Shown here piece after piece: positions 1 through 10,489 of a stretch of 64,000 nt of DNA. Location: positions 62,001 to 126,000 of the forward strand of contig JASWJB010000083.1 in the NCBI GenBank assembly GCA_032433595.1, written 5' to 3'. The first letter of the stretch is position 1; the number at the start of each line of letters is the position of its first letter. The position numbers were made by a program, and so were the translations under genes. The notes beneath the pieces were generated by a model that ran no database searches, had not been told where the DNA came from, and was given only the letters and a program-made list of their open reading frames with translations. Source of the DNA: Conoideocrella luteorostrata (lineage: Eukaryota > Ascomycota > Sordariomycetes > Hypocreales > Clavicipitaceae).

Positions 1-1815
1 CGAGACTAGAGATTGACAATATCCCCCTGCGAGTTGCTATCACAGTCCCTGCCATCTGGCCACCTTATGCCCATAAAGCCATGAGGGAAGCGGCAAGCCT
101 TGCAGGCATCACCCAAGAGAGGTATATCGGCGCCACCACCCTGGATCTGGTCCAGGAGCCGGAAGTTGCGGGACTGTCAATCCTTTTTGAACGCAGCGAT
201 TTCCCAGAGATACTGGTGACCACTCTCCAAGCCCCTCAAAAGGAAATATCCAGTTATACTTATTCTTGTGGCAGAAAGATGAATCGTTTGTTGTGTGCGA
301 CGCTGGAGGTGGCACCGTTGTAAGGGGTTTCCCTTCTGCCATCTCTCAAGTTTTCATTCATGTCTCTGACCATTTCTTCCAGGATGTTATCAGCTACACA
401 GTCATCTCAACGAGGCCTTTTGAACTGAAAGAATGTGTCAAGGGCGATGGTGAGAAGTGAAGCCGTGCATTTCCCGTCTTTAATTCTCTAACACATACAG
501 GGAGACTGTCGGGCGCGTTCCAAATTGACGCAGCCTTCGAGAGACATCTGAGAGTGACGACGAAGCTGAGGCTCCAGTCGCTAAACCAAGCCGAATTTAA
601 TACCTTCGTTCTTGAGGACTGGGAAAGAGGGGCCAAGAGGGCTTTTTCAAATGAGAAAGAGCAGCAAAACTTCTTCTTGCGGCCACCCAGCAAAGCTTAC
701 AAACCGATTGATCGGTTGCGAGGAAAGGATAATTTCTCTATCAGCAGGTTAGCTTACACGTCGAACTTATTCACATCATGAAGACTGTGAATGAGCTGTT
801 ACTAAATCATCAATTCTAGCGAAGAAATGAAAATCTTTTTCAGTAAGTCCTTGACTGGCATCCGCAGTCTGATCAGCGACCAGCACACACTGGTATTAAA
901 AGAGACGGGAAAGCCGCCCAAGGTACGTCAAATAAACACACGGTCGCCTGCCACAAAGGCCTTCATTCATCTTGAATCGTTAGAAAATTCTCCTCGTTGG
1001 AGGCTTGGGTAGCTCTCTCTACATCTATAACATGCTGGATCAGCAGTTCAAGGGCATTGTGCTTAGACCTCTTCAGGCGTGAGTAGCCTTTCATTATCTC
1101 ACTGCTTTGTGATCGTTTGCCCTCTCCCTGATAACCATACTCAGCCACTAATCTAACAAATTCAAGATGGTCGGCTGTTGCCCACGGAGCCGTAGTCCGA
1201 CTCCTGCGAGACAAAATCTCATCTCAAGCTGGTGACCTCAACCACCTCCAGCAGAACGCTCTAGTCGCGTTGCCCAACGTTACAGCGCGGAAGTCGAGAT
1301 ATTCCTACGGCATCATGGCAGTTGTACCCGTATACTCACTCCAAGACTTTGATCCCGCCCTTGATATAGCGAGACAAGATGCACAGGGAGTCCTAGTCAC
1401 TCCCCGGATGCGATGGTATCTTAAAAAGGGATGCTATCACCCTTTAAACACTTGACCAGGTGGCGAGCTAACAGTTTTTTAGGGCGAAGAAGTCAGCAAA
1501 ATATCACCGATTCCAATGTCATACTGGCAGGACTGCCAACACTTCGCACCAGCTAAATGCACCTTCAAAATTAAGTATAGCTCATCTGATATTCCTCCCA
1601 AGCGAGTTGACTCAACAGTGTTCGATCTCTGTCGCATTGAATGCGACTGGGATAAGCCTTTTCATGAGTGGACGCCGATTGGTGAACCTACGAAAGGATG
1701 GAGGCGGAATAATGATCTAGCGGTGACTATGAGATTCGAAGGAGAGCCTAAATGGACGGTCCGCGTTGGATCAAAGCAGGCAGAGCGGGATGTTCAAGTT
1801 CAGTACCTGGGTTAA
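1..1815 (+). CDS. Hsp70-like (actin-fold) ATPase, 5' partial, one damaged splice donor
   Basis: This is the C-terminal part of a fungal Hsp70/HSPA12-like ATPase whose start lies outside the window. Exons that rebuild the family pattern are about 1-215, 275-319, 383-449, 501-747, 820-922, 984-1078, 1167-1428 and 1483-1815. Visible motifs are VPAIWPPYA, then VCDAGGGTVDVISY (phosphate-binding strand, joined across an intron), then ILLVGGLGSS (adenosine-binding motif). The last intron (1429-1482, 54 nt) has a good branch point (GCTAAC) and acceptor, but its donor reads GGATGC where GTATGC is expected; without splicing, translation stops at 1453. The rest of the frame is clean, so this is either a recently damaged gene or one using a non-canonical donor. 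Such Hsp70-like proteins are common in fungal accessory regions and are often annotated 'actin-like ATPase domain protein'. The substrate is unknown. Confidence 0.8.
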
Positions 1816-2316
1816 ATAATCTTGCAGTTTTGACACCGTACCTGAGTGTATTAAGTTAAGAAAATGAAAAGAGTCCGGATCTTTTTGGTACTGGCTTTGG
1901 ATTATTGGAATTAGTATCGATGATAATACTCTGGTATTTATCACTGGCATTATAGTGGTTTTTATGGCTTGTGTCTCGCAGCCCAATACGTGGCTTCTGA
2001 TCATATTTGTTGAAAGCTATCTGCGGATGTTATATTCATGTAAATTGACGACAGCCATAATCATAAATATTTATGGAAAAATAGAATCACACTTTTTGCA
2101 CGAAACAGTTGAATATATGTTGAGAAGAGAATTGCCTGTCAGGAAGATCAATGCCGTAGATAACTAGATTAGTAAGGGAATTACTGAAGCAGCTGAACGA
2201 GCTAAAGGATGACTGCAGAAGGTTTTTCAGCTTAGTAGGGCATCATGGAATCCGAAGGAATCTGGCAGATTAGTTGATGTCGGATAGGATAGTCAATAGT
2301 GTGGAAGGCTATTGAA

Positions 2317-2551
2317 TGTCACGGAGGAATTTGGTTATGACCTCGGAAAGGTTGATAATGCGGGGGATACGAGGAATACGAGATATCAGAGGCAGGAAGG
2401 AAAGCAGGCATACAAGGAAGCATTTGGACAGGAATTGGAAGAAGGAATCAAAATCATCAATATTCATCGTCATTATTCATCGTCATTATTCATTAATTTA
2501 CGTGCTTAATATGTTCTCTTCCAATTCACTTCCATGCTGTCCCTTCCGACA
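2317..2551. repeat. Diverged solo LTR (same family as the 12.4, 16.4 and 21.8 kb copies)
   Basis: The stretch begins TGTCACGGAGGAA and ends in ACTTCCATGCTG followed by CCCTTCCGACA, resembling the termini of the better copy at 21811-22164 (TGTCAC...GTGACA). It is flanked by ATTGAA (2311-2316) and GTTGAA (2552-2557), a possible target duplication with one mismatch. The middle is too diverged to align by eye, so this is the weakest copy. Confidence 0.4.
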
Positions 2552-4462
2552 GTTGAAGTCAGGCATAAAAGGAAAGAATTCCCCGTCAATTTGGAAGGCA
2601 TCAGACATCATCAGTTCAATACATTCTATTCATTCCTACCAAGTTTTCGCTGTGCAATTGCTCTAGCCTCAATAACGTAGCAATATAGAAGGCTGCAGGA
2701 GGAAACGAACAGGCCTGTACGCGAGGAGAGGTCTCTAAACCAGTTCCCTTACGTGGACCAACCTGCGGCTGGAACTGGCGGTACAAACTCTACAAACTAC
2801 AGTTCAATGCTGTTTTCTCAGAATATTACGACAGATCTGACTCCTTGACTTGGGAAGCTGAAACGCCGCTCTAGTCTCAGTTTACGGGGTCAGGTGCAGG
2901 GCTGGTGCATATTCGAAGCTTTAGGTGGCAGACGGAATTCGTTTCGCAGACCCTCATATCACCAGATGTATCGCAATTTCTTTTCTAACATATTCTCTGT
3001 ATGTAACGATAACTTAGTCTGGTTCTAGACCTATCAACTCTCATCATAATCTACGTTGGGCAGCGTGTGCAACATGCCGGCGGGATGGGTGGTTCTCAGG
3101 GTGGTTGTCAGCTCGGGCTGGGACGATGAGTTCTTCTAGTCTCTACTTTACTGTTGGAAGGATAGACTGGAAGCCGTGGGAACAGGCGCTACCGCGGCCG
3201 GTGGCTTACACGGGGTAGTCAGATTATAGGGAGTTTCACAAAAATACAGGGGTTTCTTTCTGAAAGACCACCACAACAAGGCGGGGGATCTTGTGAGCAG
3301 CACAGACCAAGGCAGAAGGCAACACAACCGCGTGCAACACAGATCAAGACAGAAGACAATAAAAACCGGCGGCGACATCAAATGCTCACAAAAGTCGCTT
3401 GTTCCATTCCATTTGAGTCCAAGAACTTTGATGAAGCTGTGTGCTCAGCCGCCCGGGACTTCGACTCACAGTCGTCATCAAGAGTCTCAAGTCATGGGTG
3501 CGTGCATGATGGGCTCGAGCATCATAAAAGGCCGCGCCCCGCCAAGATCCCACGCCAAGTACTCCGTATGCAAGGAGGACCTTCTTGCTCGATGGAGTGA
3601 AGTAGAAAAAAATCGGGTTCTATTCAATGAGTGGACGCTGCGCAAAGCTGTGCAAAATCACAATCCTTACCATCGCAATTAGATACGAACATTAACAAAA
3701 AAGAATATTCCGTCATCCCAAGAGCCCGCCACAGAAAGTCTGAGGGTAGGGACACAGTGTATTAGTCGCTCCCGCTTCTTGGAAATCGCGCTGGAACTGT
3801 TTCCTTGCTGCAATGGGCTCTTCAGCGGCTGTCGTACCCAAGCACGGACCTCACTATGAAAACCGTGTTCTGAATCACGCAAGGCAGAGCGCCGCCGTAC
3901 TTGCATCTTAAAATCTGCCTAGCGGCAATTGGACTCCCATATTTTAGCCAAGAGAACTATTGAACTGCTGCCTAATGCACGAACTGCTGAGCAAATCGCC
4001 AATTGCCAATGAACACCAAGGTCGCATCGGGTCCATCACCATGGCGGCTACGTTTAATCGCCGACCGAAGGACGTCTCCGGCATTCCAATTCAGCACAGC
4101 AAAAATCATGTGTTATCTCCTGGAGCACAAACACTCGCCCAAAGACGCCGTGAGTAATGCAGAGAATGTTATCGTTAGGGGCTGGTTCTCGTTATGTCAA
4201 CCCAAATGGCATGAAATCATCCAGTGGGCCTAGCCCAAGGCCAAGCGAGGCTGTTTCGTGTCAGCCTACGTGCTGCCTGCTATAAGTACAGCACAACGAT
4301 GCACTGTTGTGCACAGGCAAGGCGTTACAGTGAATCGTTCGTTGGATGAAAAACGGCGTTCACAGAAGGTAGAGTTTGTCCAACTACAGACGCAAGCGGT
4401 CTATTTTGGCGGGACGTGGCGGGAGGCAGCCCCCGGATCAAAGCCGCCAACCGTCAACGAGC
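2552..4462. other. Intergenic, no gene recognised
   Basis: Only short uninformative open frames occur on both strands, without protein family signals or splice-compatible extensions. One TACTCCGTA motif lies at 3560. The open frame at 3293-3682 has no recognisable composition and I do not call it a gene. Confidence 0.5.
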
Positions 4463-5227
4463 ATGACATTCAACCTTCAAGCAAATCCAGCCCAGGCATC
4501 TTCCTCCATGTCCGCCTACAACGTCGAAGAAGAAGGCTGCATAGCCACAACATTTGAAAGAAAATACTATCAGCGTGGCCTGGTGTTTATAAAGAGAAAT
4601 TTGCGACCGAGGGAATATCGAACTGGGTATCGAGGGATTCATATACCTCCACTTGGCAGACAACGCATCATGAACGAAGCCGAGTCACTGCAATTTATCC
4701 GCCAACATACCGATATTCCCGTCCCGACCGTGTATTGCCATTTTCTGGATGATGATGCATACTATATTATAACCGAGTTTGTAGATGGCATCAGCATGGC
4801 TGACCTGTCAGAGGAGCAGAAGCCTATTGTGTGCGAGGAGCTTGAGCGCCATAGAGCTACACTCAAAACTTTGCGATCGTCCCGGCTTGGGGGCCCCTCA
4901 GGGATTGTGATCCCTCCTTATCGAGTTCTAAAGCTTGCAGAGGCTGACAGATGGAATCTACGGCCTTCTGCTAGCGACGACTACGTTTTCTGTCACAACG
5001 ATTTGTCGCAGCAAAATGTGATCGTCGATCCAGAGTCTCTCAAAATAAAGGCGATCATCGATTGGGAGTATGCTGGATTCTTTCCGCCATATTTTGACTA
5101 CCCCTTCTACAACAGACTAGGACCGTCGTCTGCCATCAATGGGGAGACTGACGACTCCTCCGCTCTGCTCCGATTCCTCCGCTCTCAAGCCAGCAGTGAT
5201 GAGCCTGCAGCGAGACAATGTGAATAG
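4463..5227 (+). CDS. APH/phosphotransferase-family kinase (single exon)
   Basis: The product is an intronless 254-residue protein of the aminoglycoside-phosphotransferase/choline-kinase-like fold (APH family), very common in filamentous fungi. The catalytic loop reads FCHNDLSQQNVIVD (Brenner HxDxxxxN motif) and the metal-binding segment reads AIIDWEYAGF. An N-lobe region has RIMNEAESLQFIRQH and a hinge-like YYIITEFVDG. I start at the ATG at 4463, because the open frame further upstream lacks an ATG; a second in-frame ATG at 4508 is also possible. The substrate cannot be predicted; small hydroxylated metabolites are typical for the family. The Brenner Asp and Asn and the second Asp are present, so it should be catalytically competent. 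It stands alone, with no neighbour that suggests a pathway. Confidence 0.8.
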   Translation: MTFNLQANPAQASSSMSAYNVEEEGCIATTFERKYYQRGLVFIKRNLRPREYRTGYRGIHIPPLGRQRIMNEAESLQFIRQHTDIPVPTVYCHFLDDDAYYIITEFVDGISMADLSEEQKPIVCEELERHRATLKTLRSSRLGGPSGIVIPPYRVLKLAEADRWNLRPSASDDYVFCHNDLSQQNVIVDPESLKIKAIIDWEYAGFFPPYFDYPFYNRLGPSSAINGETDDSSALLRFLRSQASSDEPAARQCE

Positions 5228-6310
5228 CAATGGACATGCGATAGATGCTACGTTGTCCAACTCCTGGCAACCTGGTCAGCTAAGCCATATATTTTAATAA
5301 TACTCCGTACAACGTCAACTTTTGTCTCTCGCGCTGCGGAGAGATTCAGAAGTAGCAACATAGCACGCGTCACCCGAATCTGCATACATGGAAGGATCCC
5401 GTTCTGCTTGAATTAACCCTCGCTTAACCGTGCATGGCTCCGGATTATACCTGCGCATTAAGCGACGGTAGCCTTCGGGGAAACACTGCTGTTGCAATCT
5501 ATCTTATACTGTAGGCTATACCCTCGCCTTGTTATTATTTTAATTATTTTACCTTGCTGGCATCCCCGGACAGAGGGGAAAGCGCTGCTGTTCCTGGCAA
5601 CACTGTCGCGGCGCTTGTGGAAGATGCGGGGTTACCAACCCAGATTCCACGCGCCCATTTGGTTCATCTCCCGGGAGTGCATTTGCTGTCCTTGTGGTGC
5701 AAATTTGACGTGGCTGCTTTCTGGTCTTCTACCGACATGTCGCGTACTCTTGGTGAGCACTCCAAAAGAGAGAACACCATCACTGGACAGATTTTCGCCG
5801 CAAATTTTACTAAAAATCTTGACGGAAGCGCTAGGCTGTGCTGTCACTGGTGCTGGCCACGAAAGCTGCTGCACTGAAAGTTGGTGGTGGTGCACCGAAA
5901 GGTGGTGCGCCAAACACACAGTTTTTTTGCGGGAAAGCCAAGAAGAAACCGTGAGCTGTTCCGTTGCTGCCAATCGACTCCATTGTCGACGGCTTCGCGG
6001 TAGCGGGGTTAAGAATAGACTGCAGAGACATACCAGCCGGTTCCTCCACAAACTTAGGAAAACTACTCCGTAAAATACTCTGAAATAGCTCTTCCGCTCC
6101 ATAAGCTGCAGCGCATTTATAGGGAGTTCGACATACCTATGCTCTAGCGCATAGTGTGTACTTGGTTTGGTACCTGAAACTAAGAACTAAGAATATAGAT
6201 CTTAGCCTAGAGGTCTTGTATGGGTGCGTCTAACTTAGTTTTCCGTAATATCTTCTAACTAGTTAGTGCCTCGCCGACCATAGCCTAGGAAGCCTCTTCG
6301 GTATGCTACG
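5228..6310. other. Intergenic with an unexplained coding-like patch (about 5550-6060)
   Basis: Between 5550 and 6060 all three of the longest overlapping open frames (two on the minus strand, one on the plus) show a biased, protein-like composition, but none matches a family I recognise and no intron structure links them into one reading. It may be a remnant of a gene or transposon. TACTCCGTA motifs lie at 5301 and 6064. Confidence 0.3.
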
Positions 6311-6313
6311 CTG

Positions 6314-6398
6314 CCGCTGTGTTGCCCTCTATGTTGCCCTCTGTGTTGCCCGCTATGCTACCCGCCACAGTGTTATCCGCTGTATTTCCTGCCACATT
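6314..6398. repeat. Minisatellite with about 12-bp period
   Basis: The core unit is close to GTGTTGCCCTCT / ATGTTGCCCGCT, repeated about four to six times with drift; the upstream copies are cleanest. Read on the minus strand it encodes a short run of Gly-Asn-Thr/Ile-Ala/Glu repeats, but no start, stop or domain context makes it a gene. Confidence 0.55.
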
Positions 6399-6436
6399 AT
6401 TTAGACTATTATGTTACCAGCCCGCTATATTGCCCT

Positions 6437-7484
6437 GTTGATGCTGACGACAGCAGTTTGCATAGAGAACTTAGAGAGTGTGACGGCTGTGGTTGGTTCC
6501 CAAGGGATAAACCTAGTCGTGGTTTATGTTGGCAGAGGTTACAGGGCGTCGTACGTTCTGAACAAAGGGTTGTCATGTCGCAATTGGTTTAGATGATCGA
6601 TAGATGCAGGTAAACAATTGTAATGATTGAATGGCTGTTGAAGACTGACTATCTGGGATATCTAAAGAGTGTAATTTGGTGGTGCCTATATAGCAGGTGG
6701 TTCACTGTTGGTTCACCCGAACCAAGAGTCATCCACACAGAAGGGGACCAGTGGTGACTCCTCCCCTCCATTACCGAGCGTCACTTATTCCGTGTCGCGG
6801 GTCACGTGTAACAGCGGGGTGTCGCCCGTGGTTTGGCCTTCCTGCAGCCCGCTAGCCAGGGTCGTAACAGACTGGCCTAGTGGCTACTGCAAACTAGCGT
6901 CGATAGAGTTTACATTAATCACAAGGGGAGAGGAGAGCCTCCGTATCTCAGTCTCCTAGCTACCTATTTGTACTCTGTGTGTGTCCTTGTAGTGTAGCCC
7001 TAGGGCACGTGGTGTCTACTAGGCGGGGGACCGGTTTGGGTACTCTCCGGACGTCCCCCGCGTGCCTCATGACCCGAGCTTCCAGCTCGAGTCCATCACA
7101 CTTCTAAAAATTTAGTTTTCTTCTTCCTTACTTATGCTTTACTATTACCCTATAGTAAAGAGCTTACTAGCCACATAATACTCTTCTCTAATAGCCCAAG
7201 GTGCATCACTAGCTCTACGACCTCACGTGGTCCCTGAATGCCCTCACAAGTGGTAGTCTCTAACACTTTGCGACCCCTACAACATTACGGCAAATTAACA
7301 GGGTTGCTGATAAGCTTGATATTGCTCTACAAAATAATAATAATCTTGATCCGGAATTCTGCTATGATATTGGGCGCTTTATTCTTGGATCTCTTACTGC
7401 AGCTACTGATGTCACACAAAAAATAGCGTGGCTAGAGGCCAGGAAATAATCTTCCGTGATTGAATTCAACCACGTCAGTCAGAC
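6437..7484. other. Possible LTR or leader region of a degraded retroelement
   Basis: The stretch lies immediately upstream of the plus-strand Copia fragment and is locally GC-rich at 6700-7090, unlike its flanks. A possible LTR start (TGTTGAAGAC) is at 6636 and a TATA-like CTATATAG at about 6688. A 60-codon stop-free frame ends at 7438 and has a protein-like composition (it includes LDPEFCYDIGRFILGS), but it has no ATG and no family that I recognise. No matching second LTR is visible. Confidence 0.25.
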
Positions 7485-7929
7485 TAGTCAGACTAGTTAG
7501 GAAGACGGTCTGCAAGCTAGTCAGGAAGGCAGTCAACAAATCTATCTGTTACGGGATTCCTTCCTTCTTGACTCATGTGCTAATTTGCACATCTGCAACG
7601 ATATCAATCGCCTCGAGGAATACAAGCCAAATCAGTCAATAGAAATAATCGTCGCAGGCAACCAGCAAATCAAAATCCACGAATACGGTCAAGTCTATCT
7701 ACGAATTCAAGGAGGGGTCTTTCTGCTGCAGAGAGTAGCTTATATCCCTACCTTCCACACGAATGTGGCGTCCTTAGATATCTTTATCAAGAAGGGATTC
7801 AATTGGAATCCAAATACTGGTGACGTAACCAGAGGCAAGGAAATGGTCTTCCGTACAACCCGAATCCATAATCAACCCGTGATTGAATTCAGCCACGGGA
7901 ATTGGAACAGGCCAATTGATATCCTATAA
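7485..7929 (+). mobile_element. Ty1/Copia gag-pol fragment (protease region), plus orientation
   Basis: The translated stretch contains FLLDSCANLHICND, matching the retroviral-type protease active site of fungal Copia polyproteins (D-S/T-G/C-A followed by xHICND), followed by the typical text to NTGDVTRGKEMVF. It has no gag upstream and no integrase downstream, so it is a dead fragment. The same sequence recurs in inverse orientation at about 8223-8648. Confidence 0.85.
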
Positions 7930-8648
7930 TACGGTCTTGGACTAGGTCCTAGAGGCGGTCTTCTAGATACCTGCCTTTTGGCCTTTGCCACGGAACAGTC
8001 CTCGCAATCAATTTGCAGAGGTCCTTGAATCCGGCTTCTAGTGGTCTATTCCACTAAATGTTGTAGAGCATCTGCGCCAAGATGACCTCGTCGTCGGTGC
8101 CAGATTTCTGCCTCGGATAGTTGTTCTGACTCTCGTTTCCTCGATGATTGGAAGCATCCGGCTTGATGCCTTCAATTTGGTCGGTTGTTCGTTCGGTTGG
8201 TTTGGTTTGACTAGTCTTACCAGCGTGGTTGAATATAATCACGGGTTGACTGTGGATTCGAGGAAGATCATTTCCTTGCCTCTGGTTACGTCACCAGTAT
8301 TTGGATTCCAATTGAATCCCTTCTTGATAAAGATATCTAAGGACGCCACATTCGTGTGGAAGGTAGGGATATACGCTACTCTTTACAGCAGAAAGACCCC
8401 TCCTTGAATTCGTAGATGTACTTGACTGTATTCGTGGATTTCGATTTGCTGGTTGCCTGCGACGATTATTTCTATTGAGTGATTTGGCTTGTATTCCTCG
8501 AGGCGATTAATGTCGTTGCAGACGTGTAAATTAGCACATGAGTCAAGAAGGAAGGAATCCCATAATGGATAGATTTGTTGACTGCCTTCCTGACTAGCTT
8601 ACAGACCGTCTTCTTGACTAGCCTGCTGACTAGATTTCTGATGCGTGT
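7485..8648. repeat. Large inverted repeat made of two Copia fragments
   Basis: The left arm is about 7485-7898 and the right arm about 8223-8648, with a spacer of roughly 325 bp. The arms encode the same protease segment with scattered substitutions (for example SICYGIPSFLTH versus SIHYGIPSFLTH). Just left of the left arm, at 7453-7475, a copy of the arm's distal end (GTGATTGAATTCAACCACG) is repeated, which suggests a rearrangement at short homology. Confidence 0.8.
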
Positions 8649-9277
8649 GGGATCCGGCAAATGCGACGGCTTTCACATCCTTATTTTCGTTTTCTGATTT
8701 TTTTTTATCTAGCTTATTGATGGATTTTTTCATGATTTTTCCATAGTGTTCCTTGGTATTCGGGTCCTTTAGCTTCTCTTCGATACTGGCTTGGACTGCC
8801 TGGTTTGATTGCCAATTGGCAGGTCTCTTGTGCTTGACTAGATACCGGCAAGCCCGATACCAGGGTGGTTGACCGCGTAGGCACTTAGGAGGCTGCCTGC
8901 GGTTCGATTCGGTGGATAACGAATTTGACGAATTTGACTGACTAGGTTGATAACCTTGTTGACTCGCATCCTTGCCTTGGAAGGTCGCCGAGCAGGCCAT
9001 GTATGGAGTTGCGATGCAAATAAAAGTCCTTGGCTCGTTCCTGCGCTTTCGTAGCATTGTTGACAAATATGGACTCAGAGAGAGTCTGATGCCGCATCTT
9101 GATGGTGCCGCCGGTCGAGGTTGAACCAGCAGCATCCACGACACTGTATAAGGAGAGCAGTAAGACGGCTCCGACTAGAAGGATGCGATTGGCGTACCGC
9201 ATCTTGACTACTGCTCCATAAATGACGATGAAGTATGGTGGCGACTTTCTACAGTCTGCCCTCCAGGTGTAGGACAT
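8054..9277 (-). mobile_element. Ty1/Copia gag-protease fragment, minus orientation
   Basis: Reading right to left, 9277-8599 gives the end of a Copia gag with a zinc-knuckle-like PPKCLRGQPPWYRACRYL and a basic linker, then the protease segment (8648-8223) that mirrors the plus-strand fragment, then about 170 nt of further polyprotein without integrase motifs. Frames are broken several times. No LTR is visible beyond 9277, where the DNA runs into an AT-rich patch and a C-tract (9309-9330). Confidence 0.8.
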
Positions 9278-9892
9278 TCATATGTTTATACCAGGTTTAT
9301 ATATATTGACCCCCCCACCCCCCCCCCACTGAGGGGTCGATCACATAGCACTCTGAATATGCGAGGTAAGCAGAGAATATTCAAATCATTTCACACTATA
9401 CAGAGACTACTATAATTTCACTCATGCCCTAAATAGACGAAGTGGTCGTGCAAATTGCATTAGGCGCTCCCTGCGTCACAATAGCCCCAGATTTGCAATA
9501 CACCTCAGTGAGGAATAGATTAAAAGGCACGGCAACGCTAGTGACACGGGCGACAAATGTGACGAAGTCGATTTGACTGGCCTGGTTACAGCCTTATTTG
9601 TTTTGTATGTACGTAAGAAGCTTACTTGTGTTAGCGATGAGGTGGTAACATCATTGTCGAAAATGAACAATGCCAACATAACGGTTGCGCATCTGGCGAG
9701 TTGGACCCCAAACCTACTTGAGGTATGCGATGGCCTAGTGAGCCAGTTTGTTTGTAAAAGGTATTCAATTCTCCGATTGCATGAGGCGCATCAAATCGTA
9801 ACCAGAAATTAACTTTTCGAGCCAAAAGCCCTCCGGGTGGTGCATGGGACAAGCCCCCCGGATCACAGATCCCAGACAACGGTGACGGCCCA

Positions 9893-10489
9893 GTGCGTGG
9901 CGGTCCAGGCAGCACACGGACCCTGCCAATAACATACAACACTGGCGATGTACCCTCGGATCGAGTCCAGGAGGGAGTAGCTGCCGACTGCACGGGCTGG
10001 ATATATGCCAACTCCTCTGTGGCGAGCTGTTGGAAGTTGGCAAATGACGGGAAGATCAGCGTTCCGCGACTCTGCGAGCTGAACCCCGTCCTCGGGAAGA
10101 ATGGACAGAATTGCGGAACAATGATATGGTTGAACAACTACTACTAGTAGTGCATTTCAAACAAGGGCAGCGGCCAGGTGACAACGACAACTAGCCCCTC
10201 GACGTCGACCCCGACGGGGCCGTCCAAGCCGTCGCAGACTCAAGCCGGCATAAACCAAGACTGCAATAAGTTTGAAGAGGCAAAGAGCGGCGACTCGTGC
10301 TGGGCTATCGGCAACAAGGCTGGAATTGAGCTTCCGTCACTCTACACATGGAACACCGGTCTAGGACCGAGAGGGGAGAATTGCGGCACGCAGATATGGC
10401 CAGGATCCTCCTACTGCGTGGGCGTATTGGGAACAGAACCTACCCTTTCTACTTATGCTCGACGATGGACCTTTAGAGATTCAAGATAG
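9893..10489 (+). pseudogene. LysM-domain (chitin-binding) gene broken by tandem stops
   Basis: One frame carries two LysM modules of the fungal cysteine-containing type. Module 1 includes ASCWKLANDGKISVPRL and NCGTMIWLNNYY; module 2 includes DSCWAIGNKAGIELPSL and ENCGTQIWPGSSYCVGV. A Thr/Ser/Pro linker joins them. Where the first module should end YYxCV, two consecutive TAG codons stand at 10145-10150, and the frame resumes perfectly after them. No start codon or signal peptide is visible; an in-frame stop lies shortly upstream of 9893. Intact relatives are secreted chitin-oligomer binders, some of which suppress host chitin sensing. The readable tail overlaps the convergent gene at 10453. 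Confidence 0.85.

Noticed and set aside
3293..3682. 129-codon frame as a gene
   Set aside because: No start context, no family resemblance, and composition like random translation.
8890..8920. GGTTCGATTC, resembling a tRNA B box
   Set aside because: It lies within the Copia gag reading, and no A box or cloverleaf fits around it. I found no tRNA or rRNA gene in the window.
9631..10137. 168-codon minus-strand frame opposite the LysM gene
   Set aside because: It is antisense to the clearly recognisable LysM modules and shows no family resemblance.
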